64,000 nucleotides of DNA, from contig OZ023273.1 in the NCBI GenBank assembly GCA_964007475.1, forward strand, positions 141,953,308 to 142,017,307. The letters are read 5' to 3'. Made by a program: the position numbers and the translations under genes. The notes beneath the pieces were generated by a model. It had not been told where the DNA came from. It saw only the letters and a program-made list of their open reading frames with translations, and made no database searches. Origin of the DNA: Hybos culiciformis (taxonomy: Eukaryota; Arthropoda; Insecta; Diptera; Hybotidae). Positions 10,293 through 20,545 of this stretch are shown in pieces (position 1 is the first letter of the stretch; each line of letters begins with the position of its first letter).

Positions 10293-10598
10293 TCTAATCT
10301 AATATATACAATTAAATCGATGTCTGATTTGTCTGTCTATCTTTAAAACTTCTAACTGCTTTCAAACGCATCATTAACTTCTTAAAAATAAAAGAAAAGT
10401 CAAATTCGAATTTTAATCAAATTGAATAATGTTTTCTAAAGTTATGAGTAAATGATCAAAATTTTTAGTAATTTTTCTTTCTATATACTAAGACGACCTG
10501 TGTTGGAATTTTTCAGAACTAGAGAACATTTAGAATTATTAAAGACAGACAGACATACAGAAAATCAAAGATCGATTTCATTGTATATTAGATTACAT
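10293..10598. mobile_element. MITE-like foldback element upstream of gene F
   Basis: The left arm, about 10293-10346, contains TAATCTAATATA, AAATCGAT and GTCTGTCTAT. The right arm, about 10538-10598, reverse-complements to the same series: TAATCTAATATACAAT, AAATCGATC and GTCTGTCTGTCTTTAA. The arms are imperfect, about 50-55 bases, around a unique ~190-base core. No target duplication could be fixed, so the superfamily is unassigned. It sits in the block that is otherwise shared with the spacer before gene G. Confidence 0.5.
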
Positions 10599-11256
10599 AC
10601 AATTAAAATAACATTAAACAAGTATTGCCAGGCATTTAGTTGTTTAGATTTTAAGTTTATAAGTAGTTAATTTTGCGAAAAAACTTGTTTTCGAAAAGGC
10701 TAGGGTAGACGTAGGTTACGTTGCGAAAAGGAAGCTGAGTCCCTGACGAAAATTCTTTTGCTTCCGTAGCTAAAAGTTACTTGCTATATTCAAAAAAACT
10801 AGATGAATTGTTTTAGAAAGTGATGGTTTTGTTAATTGTGTTCGTAGGTTCTCGTTTGTTTTTAGGTTCTCGTTTATTTTTATTAGATTTTAGTTCTATT
10901 TCTCTTCCTCATTTTTTCTTTTAACTCTAGTTCTTTCGTACATATTAAGATAATTTTATACAATTTTTTAGGTCATAATACGAAATTAATAAGTCTTGGG
11001 TCACAAATTAATTTTTAATATATCCTCATTACGTTCTAATTCGTAGCTCCTAAAAATAAACCAACCTAACTTTTGTTAGTAAACGATTGAGACAACTGGC
11101 AGCACTGATAATTTTAAGTAATTTGTATTATCTAGTTTTGAGCAACTCACATCATTCAATCAAAGTATCAAGGTCTTATCTGCAAGTCAAAATATAATTC
11201 TCAATATACTTATATTTATAACAATTACTTAACAAAGATTAAACAAATAAAAAAAT
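10599..11256. other. Spacer upstream of gene F, partly duplicated before gene G
   Basis: Three stretches recur in order before gene G: ATTAAAATAACATTAA at ~10603, ACTGGCAGCACTGATAATTT at ~11096, and the block near 11150-11205. No gene seen. Confidence 0.5.
11150..11205 (+). promoter_or_regulatory. Conserved upstream block of gene F with GATA word
   Basis: About 50 bases nearly identical to 12835-12890 before gene G: TCAATCAAAGTATCAAGG, then TCTTATCTGC, then AGTCAAAATAT. TCTTATCT is a GATA-factor site on the minus strand (AGATAAGA). The block ends about 50 bases before the ATG. It is likely promoter-proximal, but recent duplication alone could explain the similarity. Confidence 0.35.
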
Positions 11257-11920
11257 ATGAACAATCATTTTATGTTTACAATCTTGATCTACACTCACTT
11301 GATGATTTTGGTGCGTTTATTTTTAAGGGCTGTAGAATTTTGCTTTTATTTATTTATTTTTCTACATTTTAGGGTAGTTTCGCAGATTTAGCGTGGTTTA
11401 TGAAATTTCAATCCAAAACTAAAAGTGAATTAGGAGAAATTATTGGAAACATTCATGGGAACAGAACTCAACTTGATCTAACATTTAACATATTATCTCT
11501 AATCCCTAATATTAGATTAAGCATTCGTATAAAAAAAATGTCACCCACTGGAAAATACAACCTTTTGGCAAGAGCAACAAATGTAAATTTTTGTGCATTA
11601 ACAAAAACTACGAATCCCTTGATGATTGTCTACCGTTCAATTGAAGTCGTTAAGCACATATTTGATTTTTTTAAATGCCCAGTCAGTCCAGTAAGTAACA
11701 GTCGGCTTTCTGATGACGGTACTTAATTAGTACTAATTTATGGTTTTTTTAGGCTAAAAAAACATTTCATAACATTTCCGTTAACACTTCAACGCTTCCA
11801 GCTGGAACCCTTCTGACTGGTGGGTTCAGAATTGAATACGATGTATTAAATAAGAAACAAATGATATTGTCATTTATAATTGATATGTTATTTAAATCAA
11901 ATTTAGATAAAAATTACTGA
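11257..11920 (+). CDS. DUF1091 family secreted protein, gene F
   Basis: Exons are 11257-11310 (MNNHFMFTILIYTHLMIL, 18 codons, followed by a GTGCGT donor), 11373-11690 and 11753-11920, giving 179 aa. Exon 2 shows KTKSELGEIIGNIHGNRTQL, VNFCALTKTTNPLMIVYR and FKCPVSP, then a GTAAGT donor. Exon 3 has NISVNTSTLPAGTLLTGGF and a hydrophobic end, MILSFIIDMLFKSNLDKNY. The mature part has two cysteines. Both introns are 62 nt. AATAAA lies at 11951-11956. The protein, introns and upstream DNA are close to gene G, so the pair arose by a recent segmental duplication. Function: presumed secreted ligand-binding protein. Confidence 0.88.
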
Positions 11921-12935
11921 CTTTAGCAAATGAATCGTATTTAAATGTTTAATAAACCAGATTTCCATATCAAATTTTAAGTTTATTAAAGTAGATTATT
12001 TTGTGTCAAAAGTTCACAATAGTTAAAGGAGGTTTTAAGTATACTAAAACGTTACAAATTTAGGCAAAAATTATTTCTATGTCATTATGTTATTTCTCTT
12101 ACACATGTAGTTGAAGAAATTGCGAAAAAAAATATATTGATTTTTTAGCTTCTCAATAGAATAGGTAGAATTTAAAGTCAAGAGATACTTATTTCACTTA
12201 TGACAGATTTCACAGAGATTTCATACAGAAGTGTAACATTAGCATTAGCAAATCTATGTAAATTATGTAAATTTTAATTTTATTTTATTTGTTTTAAATT
12301 AAATCTTCCCCAGAATTGAAAGAAAATTATTAATTCAGAAAAAGAAGAAATTTAGAATAAGCAATATCGTATCAATTCTTCTTGAATCGTATAAAAAATT
12401 ATTTTGGTAATTTATCATATAACCCTTTTGGGATTTGGGTACGTTATTCAGTCCTATACAAAATAATAAAAAAAACAAATTTATAAAAAACAATAAAAAT
12501 TTAAATCAAAATTGAAAAATTTATTAAATTTATATTTTTTTAATCATAATTATTGTACTTTGTATGGGTTATTATAATCCTATTAAAATAACATTAATTT
12601 AGTATTGCCAGTCTTAATCACAAATCACAAAAACAAAATCTTGGAAACATATGGCATTCTTTCATTTTGTTATTCTTATGATATTAGCCTCTATTTTCGA
12701 AAAAAAAGGATACATAAAATTCAAATACTCCCAACGAAATTACAATTCAACTTAATTTTGATTAGTAAATGATTGAGTTTTGGACGACTGGCAGCACTGA
12801 TAATTTTATTTAAGATAAGTAAATTTTACCATAATTTCATTCAATCAAAGTATCAAGGTCTTATCTGCGAGTCAAAATATTATTCTCATTATACTTATAA
12901 CAATTACTTAAGAAAGACTAAACAAATAAAAAAAT
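11921..12935. other. Intergenic spacer between genes F and G
   Basis: From about 12415 to 12935 it is a diverged copy of the DNA before gene F. The foldback element seen at 10293-10598 was not recognised at the corresponding place. No gene seen. Confidence 0.5.
12835..12890 (+). promoter_or_regulatory. Conserved upstream block of gene G with GATA word
   Basis: Counterpart of 11150-11205. TCTTATCTGC is kept intact and the distance to the ATG (about 45 bases) is similar. Confidence 0.35.
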
Positions 12936-13608
12936 ATGAACAATCATTTTATGTTTGCAGTTTTAATCTACACTCACTTGATGATTTTGGTGCGTTAAAT
13001 TGTATTGCCTCCAAGAGTTTCGTTTTATTTACTTATTTTAATTTTTTATACATTTTAGGGTAGTTTTGCAAATTTCGCATTGTTTTTGAAATTTGAAAAC
13101 AAAACTAAGAGTAAATTTGGTGAAATTACAGGAAACATTCATGGCAATAGAACTCAACTTGATTTAACATTTAACGTATTAACTCATGTTCCTCGTGTTA
13201 GGTTAAACATTCGCTTAAAAAGATTTTCACCCCCTAGGAGATACAATTTATTCGCAAGAGCAACAAATGTTAATTTTTGTGCAATAACAAAAACTACGAA
13301 TCCTTTGATGATTTCATACCGTTCCGTTAAATTTATTAAAAACATATTCGATTTTTTTAAATGTCCAATAAATCCAGTAAGTACAATTATTAACCTCCGA
13401 TTTTCTGAGCTCGGTACTAAAAATATGTATTTTTGAATTTTAGGCTAAAAAAACATTTTTTAACATTAGTCTGAACCCTGTAACGTTTCCAGGAGAAAAA
13501 TTTGCGACTGGTCAGTTTAGAGTTGAATATGATGTATTAAATAGGGAACAAATGATATTGTCATTTGTAATTGATATGTTATTTAAATCAAATTTAGATA
13601 AAGAATGA
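12936..13608 (+). CDS. DUF1091 family secreted protein, gene G
   Basis: Last gene of the array and close copy of gene F. Exons are 12936-12989 (MNNHFMFAVLIYTHLMIL, GTGCGT donor), 13059-13376 and 13444-13608, giving 178 aa. Exon 2 has KTKSKFGEITGNIHGNRTQL, VNFCAITKTTNPLMISYR and FKCPINP, then a GTAAGT donor. Exon 3 has NPVTFPGEKFATGQFRVEY and ends MLFKSNLDKE. The mature part has two cysteines. Introns are 69 and 67 nt. AATAAA lies at 13787-13792. The start was chosen in the upstream exon because that exon is conserved with gene F at the same place and phase. Confidence 0.88.
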
Positions 13609-15149
13609 AGGACTTTAACAAATGAATCGGATTTCGTTATTCAATTAAGCCGCATCAGTTTCGAATTCTGATAAGGATTTTGATTGTTGTAAAAATAGAA
13701 TAGAATTATTTTGTTCATTAATTTTTAGGACTAAAAATTTTTGTTAATTTGTAATGGAAATTATAATGTAATATAATTATAATATAAATAAAATGTATAA
13801 TAAGATTATTTTATTTTCTTCGGGAATAAAATTGTTTTTTGTTTTTATTTTAAAGAAAAAAAAAATTAATGATAATAAAACATTAATTAGGTAAAAAAAA
13901 ATTTGTAGGTACGTGCATATATATTATGACTTATTTAGTTGAGTCAATTAAAATTTTAAAACATTAAGGCATGAAAACACTTTAAGATAATTTCCTTTTG
14001 ATAATATCCACTCAGTCATAATAATAAAGGTAATAATTAAATTATATTGTAACTGCACAATAAAATTCATATTCTTTCCAGGTCATTAGCAACTACAAGA
14101 AAAATGTCCTGCTTCAAAATATTAAGGACTGCATTTAAATAAGAAAGGAAGAAAAATGTTGAACATTATTCAAATCAAAGAGTTTGTAATATTAGCAATA
14201 CAAAAGTTGCATTTTGAATAGTATAGTCAGTATAGTATAGTATAGTCAAGTGGCTTAGAAAAGTTGGGAAAGGGCTCTTTATTCTCTAAGAGAAAATCCC
14301 AAGTTATAGAAACTCTAGGTTCTTATTGTTCTATATACTATATTATGACACTCTCTCTTACATTAACTAATTTTAACTGGTATCAAAGATGATAAATCGA
14401 AACAACCCTACTTAAGAATTTGAAAACATTTTCAGGATCCAAAGAAATGTTTTTAAATTTAAGTTTAAAACCTTTGTAATTCTTGAGTTATTCAGAAAAA
14501 TTAAGTAATGAATATTTGCAATTGCAAGTCTATAGCTAACAATATAGCATATTTTTTAAATAATATTTTCTTAAAGCAAACGTTTTTAAAAGAAAATAAT
14601 TATGCAGATGTTCATTGTTTGAAAGTCCTTTTTTTTCAGTAATCATAATGTTATCAAATTTTCACTTCCGCTTTTTAATGTATTTCTCCAACACCTTTTT
14701 CTTGTAAATTTTATATATCTTAATTTGGTTTTTGATAGAAATTTTTCTTTGCTTGAGTGAACTATATGGTTATTTTTTTAAGAAAAAAAAAAGTAGTTAT
14801 ACACTGTTAAGCAAATGTGTAATTAAAGAAAAATTGTATTGGCATTCTAAATTTCCAAACCTACCATTTCATTATGCAATAAAAACACAATTCCATTAGA
14901 AAACGATAAGAAACCACAAGTTAAATAGACTTTTCTCGTAAAAAAATTTTTGTCATGTAATTTTCAAAATCCATTAAACAAAATTTAACAATAAAATTAA
15001 CTTTGCAGAGATACAGAAGTCTTTATTCAAGAATCAGAACATTTCTACTTCAATCTACTAAAACAATAAAACTTTTCAATTTAACAATAAAATATCACAC
15101 AAAACAATCATTTCTGCAACATGATGACTAAAACTATAAAAAAATTACA
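13609..15149. other. Spacer between the DUF1091 array and the esterase
   Basis: AT-rich. It contains a short TATAG-type tandem repeat near 14220-14250 and a TTTATT (AATAAA on the minus strand) at 15022-15027 that probably polyadenylates the esterase mRNA. No additional DUF1091 exon was recognised. Confidence 0.55.
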
Positions 15150-16757
15150 CTACATCGGTCCCCGTATAATTGTGGGCTTTTTTGAAATTATCAAATACTC
15201 ATCATCAGCTTTGTTTTTGGGAAACTGAAGCCCATTGTAAATTAAATTTCCAGTTTTCGCAAAATTTTCAATCATTTTAATAAGATTTTTAGATAATGCT
15301 TGTTCTTCAATAGTTAAGTTTTTACGAAATTCTGAGGGAAAAATTAATGAAACATCATCACCATGAACTGATCCAAATTTTATATCATTATGTTTTGATA
15401 AATAATTGCCCTGATTATAATAAGACGGATTGTCGAAAGCATATAAATAAATATTTGGTTTACCATTTTTCTTATATACACGATATGTTTCCAATACTGG
15501 TTTTATTATTAATAAATCAGAAAACATATCTTGAACATTCCAATAATTTTGAATTAAGAATTCATCAGCTGGCAAATTATAAGTTGTTCTTAGTTTAGCA
15601 ATGAAATCCTTTGATGTCTTATTTCTCGGATATTGTGTTATAATTGGCATAATTTCATCGAATCGGACATAAAAATCTAGTAAAGCTGGCTTCCTCGTTT
15701 TCTCATTGTTCAATAACAAAATTGGTATAAAAGCACCTGCTTCTTCAATAGTAAATGTAATCAGCCACGGTATTTCGGGAAATAAATTATTTGTAATCAA
15801 ATTTATTGACATATCTGTCAAAATCCGATCATTGATAGTAATATTTTCAACTACTGGACCAAATACTTCTAAAGGAAATCCATCAAATATATTAAAAAGT
15901 TCTTCACATTTCACTAGATCCTCGGCTCGCAACCTGAGAAGGCATTCTTTAACTGATTTCATGCTATTAGTATTACAATTATAATGTTTTGCTATCCTCA
16001 ATGCTTTATATTTAGGAGTTATTCGTTTATCTACAGCCCAAGGACAAAAAGCTGTACCACTAAATGATATTGCTGAGCTAATTAGTTTTTCAATTCCTGG
16101 TAATAATAATTGAAAGTGGACACTTGAAGCTCCTGCTGAATATCCTGCCAATAATATTTGCCTTGGATTTCCATTAAATATCTCTATATTGTCTCTAACC
16201 CACTGGATACCAATACGCTGGTCTTTTAACCCTAAATTGCCAACAATATTGTTATCCTCCGTACTCAAATATCCCAAAATTCCAACTCGATAACTTATTG
16301 TTACCAACACAATGTTTGCCTCATTCATTAGCCAAGTTTCATCGACTTCTGAATTTCGACTGTAGACGTCATAATGCAAAAAAATCATGACTGGATATGA
16401 ATAATTTGTTTCTAAACTTGGAGTAAATACATTTAAAAACAAACAATTCTCACTTCCTTCGACTGATTTAGTTTTATAATTGAAAAACATACATCTTTTA
16501 TGGCTGCGTTTACTACAATCAAGTACATTATCCCATGTTTTTGTAAGTGGCTTTGGTTGTTGAAATCGTTGTGAACCATTTGATGGTTCAGCGTATGGGA
16601 TAGATTCAAATGAATAGTAATTACCACGTTTAATACCACGTATCTTTCCTAATTTTAGATTGATTTCGGGTTCCGTATAATCAGCATAAATAATCAGATC
16701 GAAAAATGAAATGTGAATAATATATAAAAATTTAATAAAATTCAAACTTAAATGCAT
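15150..16757 (-). CDS. Type-B carboxylesterase, secreted, intronless
   Basis: A 535-aa alpha/beta-hydrolase of the carboxylesterase/cholinesterase family, predicted to hydrolyse carboxyl esters outside the cell or in the secretory pathway. Residues 1-25 form a hydrophobic signal peptide. Family marks follow in order: SENCLFLNVFTP (102-113), VTISYRVGILGYLS (152-165), GNLGLKDQRIGIQWVRDNI (173-191), nucleophile elbow GYSAG with Ser207, candidate acid Glu338/339 in TIEEAG, and His465 in VHGDD. Length is normal for the family. Two things are odd. The oxyanion-hole HGG(G) motif that should follow PVMIFLH is replaced by HYDVY at 128-132. And the whole gene is one open frame, although insect esterases usually have introns. 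Activity may be weak or lost, or it may be a binding protein. The poly(A) signal on this strand is near 15022-15027. Neighbours give no functional clue. Confidence 0.95.
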   Translation of the reverse strand: MHLSLNFIKFLYIIHISFFDLIIYADYTEPEINLKLGKIRGIKRGNYYSFESIPYAEPSNGSQRFQQPKPLTKTWDNVLDCSKRSHKRCMFFNYKTKSVEGSENCLFLNVFTPSLETNYSYPVMIFLHYDVYSRNSEVDETWLMNEANIVLVTISYRVGILGYLSTEDNNIVGNLGLKDQRIGIQWVRDNIEIFNGNPRQILLAGYSAGASSVHFQLLLPGIEKLISSAISFSGTAFCPWAVDKRITPKYKALRIAKHYNCNTNSMKSVKECLLRLRAEDLVKCEELFNIFDGFPLEVFGPVVENITINDRILTDMSINLITNNLFPEIPWLITFTIEEAGAFIPILLLNNEKTRKPALLDFYVRFDEIMPIITQYPRNKTSKDFIAKLRTTYNLPADEFLIQNYWNVQDMFSDLLIIKPVLETYRVYKKNGKPNIYLYAFDNPSYYNQGNYLSKHNDIKFGSVHGDDVSLIFPSEFRKNLTIEEQALSKNLIKMIENFAKTGNLIYNGLQFPKNKADDEYLIISKKPTIIRGPM

Positions 16758-17792
16758 ATTGCTAATTTAAAAAAGCTAAATTACACTAAATTAGAATCGA
16801 ATAAAAAATTGAATTATACTGTAATTTTCACGTTAAGTTTGCGTGTCGAAAATATATATAATTAGATGCTAATCAAATGTAGTTTAAGCGCTTGCTAATA
16901 GATTAAATTAAAGTATACATAGGAAGTAAGAAAAGCAAAATCGAAATCCAAAAAGTTTTGGAAAAAAAAATTATATATTAAAATCCAATGATCGACATCA
17001 TTAATAAGATAAAAAAAAAAGTTAAACTATTTGAGTCTGGCTGACCCGGCAGTCATGAGCTGATCATTGAACTTTAATGTCACACCCCATACTAAAATAC
17101 TAAAATGTTTCATTTTTTTTTGGAATTAAATACTATATATTACAAAGATGTAGATATAAAAAAATTGTTACATCTATATAATTAATTTCATAATAATAAA
17201 TGAATATATATAATAAATTGTATAAAAAATACATAATATTACGAAATTATATATTTTTCTCTTTTTATTATATATAAACACAAATACATTGTTATTTTCC
17301 ATTTTCCATAGTTTTATACTAAGAACCTTTTATCCGTAACCTTATTAAACACTTCACAATATTGCTCTTAACAGTAAAAGAAAACAAAATGCGCTTTATT
17401 TGCATAACAATGAAACAATATGAAGAACCTTTTTGAAAATTTATAGAAATTTATATTATTATAATACAAAATATTTACGTAGGTTTATTTTCCTTACTCT
17501 TTAATATTTTAAAGAACAATATAATGTTAAGAAAATGTGAACGATTAAAATCTGATTGCTTTTAAATTTCCAAATAAAAGTATAAATTTAATGTTTTTAT
17601 ATTGACGTCATATATACATCTAAGTAAGAACCGGAAATAAACAAAATATTCAAAATGCAAATTTAAAATGTAATACTCCCCTGTGCCTTTGTAACTAAAA
17701 AAATATGTTATATTTGCAAATTTAAAGCATATAATTGTCGATTGCTTACAGAATAATTGATATAAAATCATAATGCGTTTACATTAATAAAG
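16758..17792. other. AT-rich upstream flank of the esterase, no gene
   Basis: A less AT-rich patch at 17030-17090, containing CTGGCTGACCCGGCAGTCAT, stands out, but no frame stays open through it and no RNA fold was recognised. Otherwise A/T runs only. Confidence 0.45.
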
Positions 17793-17959
17793 AACCCGAC
17801 GCGACGCAAACGTTAATGACGTTAAAAAGACCATATAATTTTACGTTAGCGTCATTAACGTCGTTAACGTCGAGAATGTTCGCGTCCATATATTTTCATA
17901 TACATTTAATATTTCTTACGTCATTTGCGTCGCGTCCGTCGCGTGCGTCACGTCGAGTT
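17793..17959. repeat. CpG-rich inverted-repeat element, MITE-like
   Basis: A 167-bp island packed with ACG/CGT words in DNA that otherwise has almost no CpG. The left end AACCCGACGCGACGCA and the reverse-complemented right end AACTCGACGTGACGCA agree at 14 of 16 positions. An inner pair, GACGCGACGCAAA...ATGACGT, is also inverted (about 17799-17822 and 17918-17937). ACGTTA/TAACGT words fill the middle. It looks like a small foldback element with degenerate subterminal repeats. I could not define a target duplication. Confidence 0.5.
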
Positions 17960-20414
17960 TAACCAAACTATTAAGATCAATTATTTAGAATTAAAAACAA
18001 AACCAATAATTTGCGGTCAGTGTTATCAATTTATTCTCTTATTGTAAGAAAAATTATAATTTTTAATTACATTTAAAAAATAATTTAAATAATTAATTAA
18101 TATACAAATATATTGGTCTCAAAAATAAAATATTTTTTTTTAATTTAAAATTCGACTTAATAACATTTAATTTAATTTGAATAACTGATAAGAATAAAAG
18201 AAAAAAATAACTTCAATCAAAATTAATGTTATTTATTACCTACATGCACAGATTTTATGTTGGATGACTTTATGTGGCGTAATATTTAATGTTTTTATAA
18301 AATACACACAAATAATCATAATTTGTGTCAATTTTTTGTTTTTTTTTTTGTTTTTTGATAACTGGTTGTCAAGCATAAATATTCAATATTTTATCATAAA
18401 TTTTACATAATTATGTAAGATGTTAAATTTAATGCTGCTGAGTTTTCATAAATATTATTTTATTACCATTTTAACATTATCTATATAATGTTGTTTTTAT
18501 TGATTGACATTGACTTGAAAATTTCTCAGCCATAATTAATTTTCTAAAAAAATTAAATTAAAATAGATACTTTGTATTTGAACAACAAACTACTATGTAT
18601 CAAAAAAATGTTCTTTAAAAACAAGTTAAACATTTTGAATTTTTTGCTTGGTATTTATAGTATATGTATACTATACAATATGTATGTAGAATACAAAGTG
18701 AACTAGAAATTTTAAAGTTTGATATTTAAGGACAAGGTCTTGTTTTATCCGAGTGAGTTGATTTTAATTTTCTTTCTTCACATAATATAAGTTGTCTTTT
18801 GTAAATTTAAAGTTTTTACTTTTATCTTTTTAAGAATTGAACTTTTTTTTAATTTATTTTACAGGTCTATTTTCTAAACATACATTCTATTCTAATCGTT
18901 TCTAATCATTTTATATATCTTAAATACGAAAAGTTTTTCGGCTCAACTCAAATACACCAAAATTAATACTTAAATGTAAATCTAATGAAGCAAAAATCAA
19001 AAAAAAAAAAAGTATTATCTTTATTTCTCTTCATCAACAAGACAAAATTAGTTAAGCCCTTAATCTAATTTATTTTTAGGAAAACCAATAAACCATATTA
19101 TATTTTATTCGATTTTTCATATAAATTTCAAATAAATTCCATTCACTTTCTCTTATCATTAAATTAACATCTAAATTATATTTTTCTTCTCGAAATTTTT
19201 TCAATCAAATCTAAAACTAAAATTTCAACATAACAATAAATAATAAAATTTTCCATTTTTAACACAATGATCCCTTTTTGCAAATAAGTCATTTCTTTAT
19301 CCCTAAAAATCCTGCAATAGAAAAATTTTTTAATTTTTGATTTTATCATCATGTTATATTATATATATATTATATAGGTAGAAAATGTATAATAAATTTT
19401 ATTGCCACAAATGCACATTATTTGAATATTGCAAAAATTCTAAATTTCAATATGTCAAAAAAATGAGACGAGATTTTCGTAATTATAATTTTTTTTTTTA
19501 TATTTTTTGACAGAGTGATTAAAAGATAAATTCTATTATTAGAAAGAATATTTAATACGCTTTGATACGAGAAGTTTATTATTGCAATTTGCATAGCTAA
19601 AAATCTATGCATTTTCTATATAACTTTGTAATAAATTTTCATATATAATATTAATTCTGAATTTTTTTTTGCTTATTAATAGAAGTTTTATATTTGAAGC
19701 AAAGAAGTAAATTATCATAAATATACAAGATTTTATAGAAACGATTTTAATATATATAATAATATTGGTATAGGATGAATGTTGAAATTGATTCAAAATA
19801 CGAAAATATTCCAAGAATCGAACTACGAAAGTACCCACTAATTCTAAAAGTATAAACTAATTATTAAATTTAAGCTCATCCTTACTTCACTTATATTCTG
19901 GACCACAGCATCAAAGTTTTCTATTTATCATCAGAATACAAATGAAAAACTAAAATTGTGTTATAATAGTTTTTCGTTTTCAAATACAAAATTGTACCCT
20001 CTTGAAAATTTCATTCTACTAAACTTTCTATTATAATTTCTATATTCTTTTTTGTATATAGCGAACGAAAATGATGAGCCTCTTTTTGAAGAGGGATAAT
20101 TTTTGCAAAAAATAAAATAAAACAGGAAAACATTCTAAAAGTGTCTTACTATATATAAAAATAATTCAAAAACCCAAAAAATGATTAATATGTATATTTT
20201 TGTAGTTTATAAGGTTTATTTATTTTTTCATTATTATATAAAATCAAATAATAAATTCTTTTAGTTTAGAGATAATAATTTACCACAATCAATGTTCCAA
20301 ATTTTTATATGACAGTGGATTATATATAGAACAAAATTCGATTAATATTTTTAACTTTATGTAGGTGTCTTTAATATTTTTATTAAATTTCATTCAATAT
20401 ATAAAATACTTTAA
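17960..20414. other. AT-rich DNA without recognisable genes
   Basis: Only homopolymer runs, AT microsatellites and short palindromes (for example around 18660-18675) were seen. Confidence 0.5.
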
Positions 20415-20545
20415 AATGCAATCGGAGCGATCATGCTCCCCAATAACAATGTGATTAAGCGTAAAATCTTGCCTCCAATGGTTTCCCAGTCCAATAGAGT
20501 ATCTAATTCACAGAACCAAACTCAAGCTGATTACAATTTTAAACT
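20415..20545. other. GC-richer island, nature unknown
   Basis: About 130 bases of ordinary base composition inside very AT-rich DNA. The plus strand reads 40 codons from the ATG at 20432 (MLPNNNVIKRKILPPMVSQS..., then a stop). The minus strand is also open in one frame, reading ...ETIGGKILRLITLLLG and onward. No convincing splice sites flank it. It may be an exon, a structured RNA, an enhancer or a transposon relic; I cannot tell which. Confidence 0.3.

Noticed and set aside
14082..14138. Acceptor followed by a 19-codon tail (possible eighth DUF1091 last exon)
   Set aside because: The peptide VISNYKKNVLLQNIKDCI shows none of the last-exon features (no L-P-x-x-x-x-x-G pattern), and no companion exon lies upstream.
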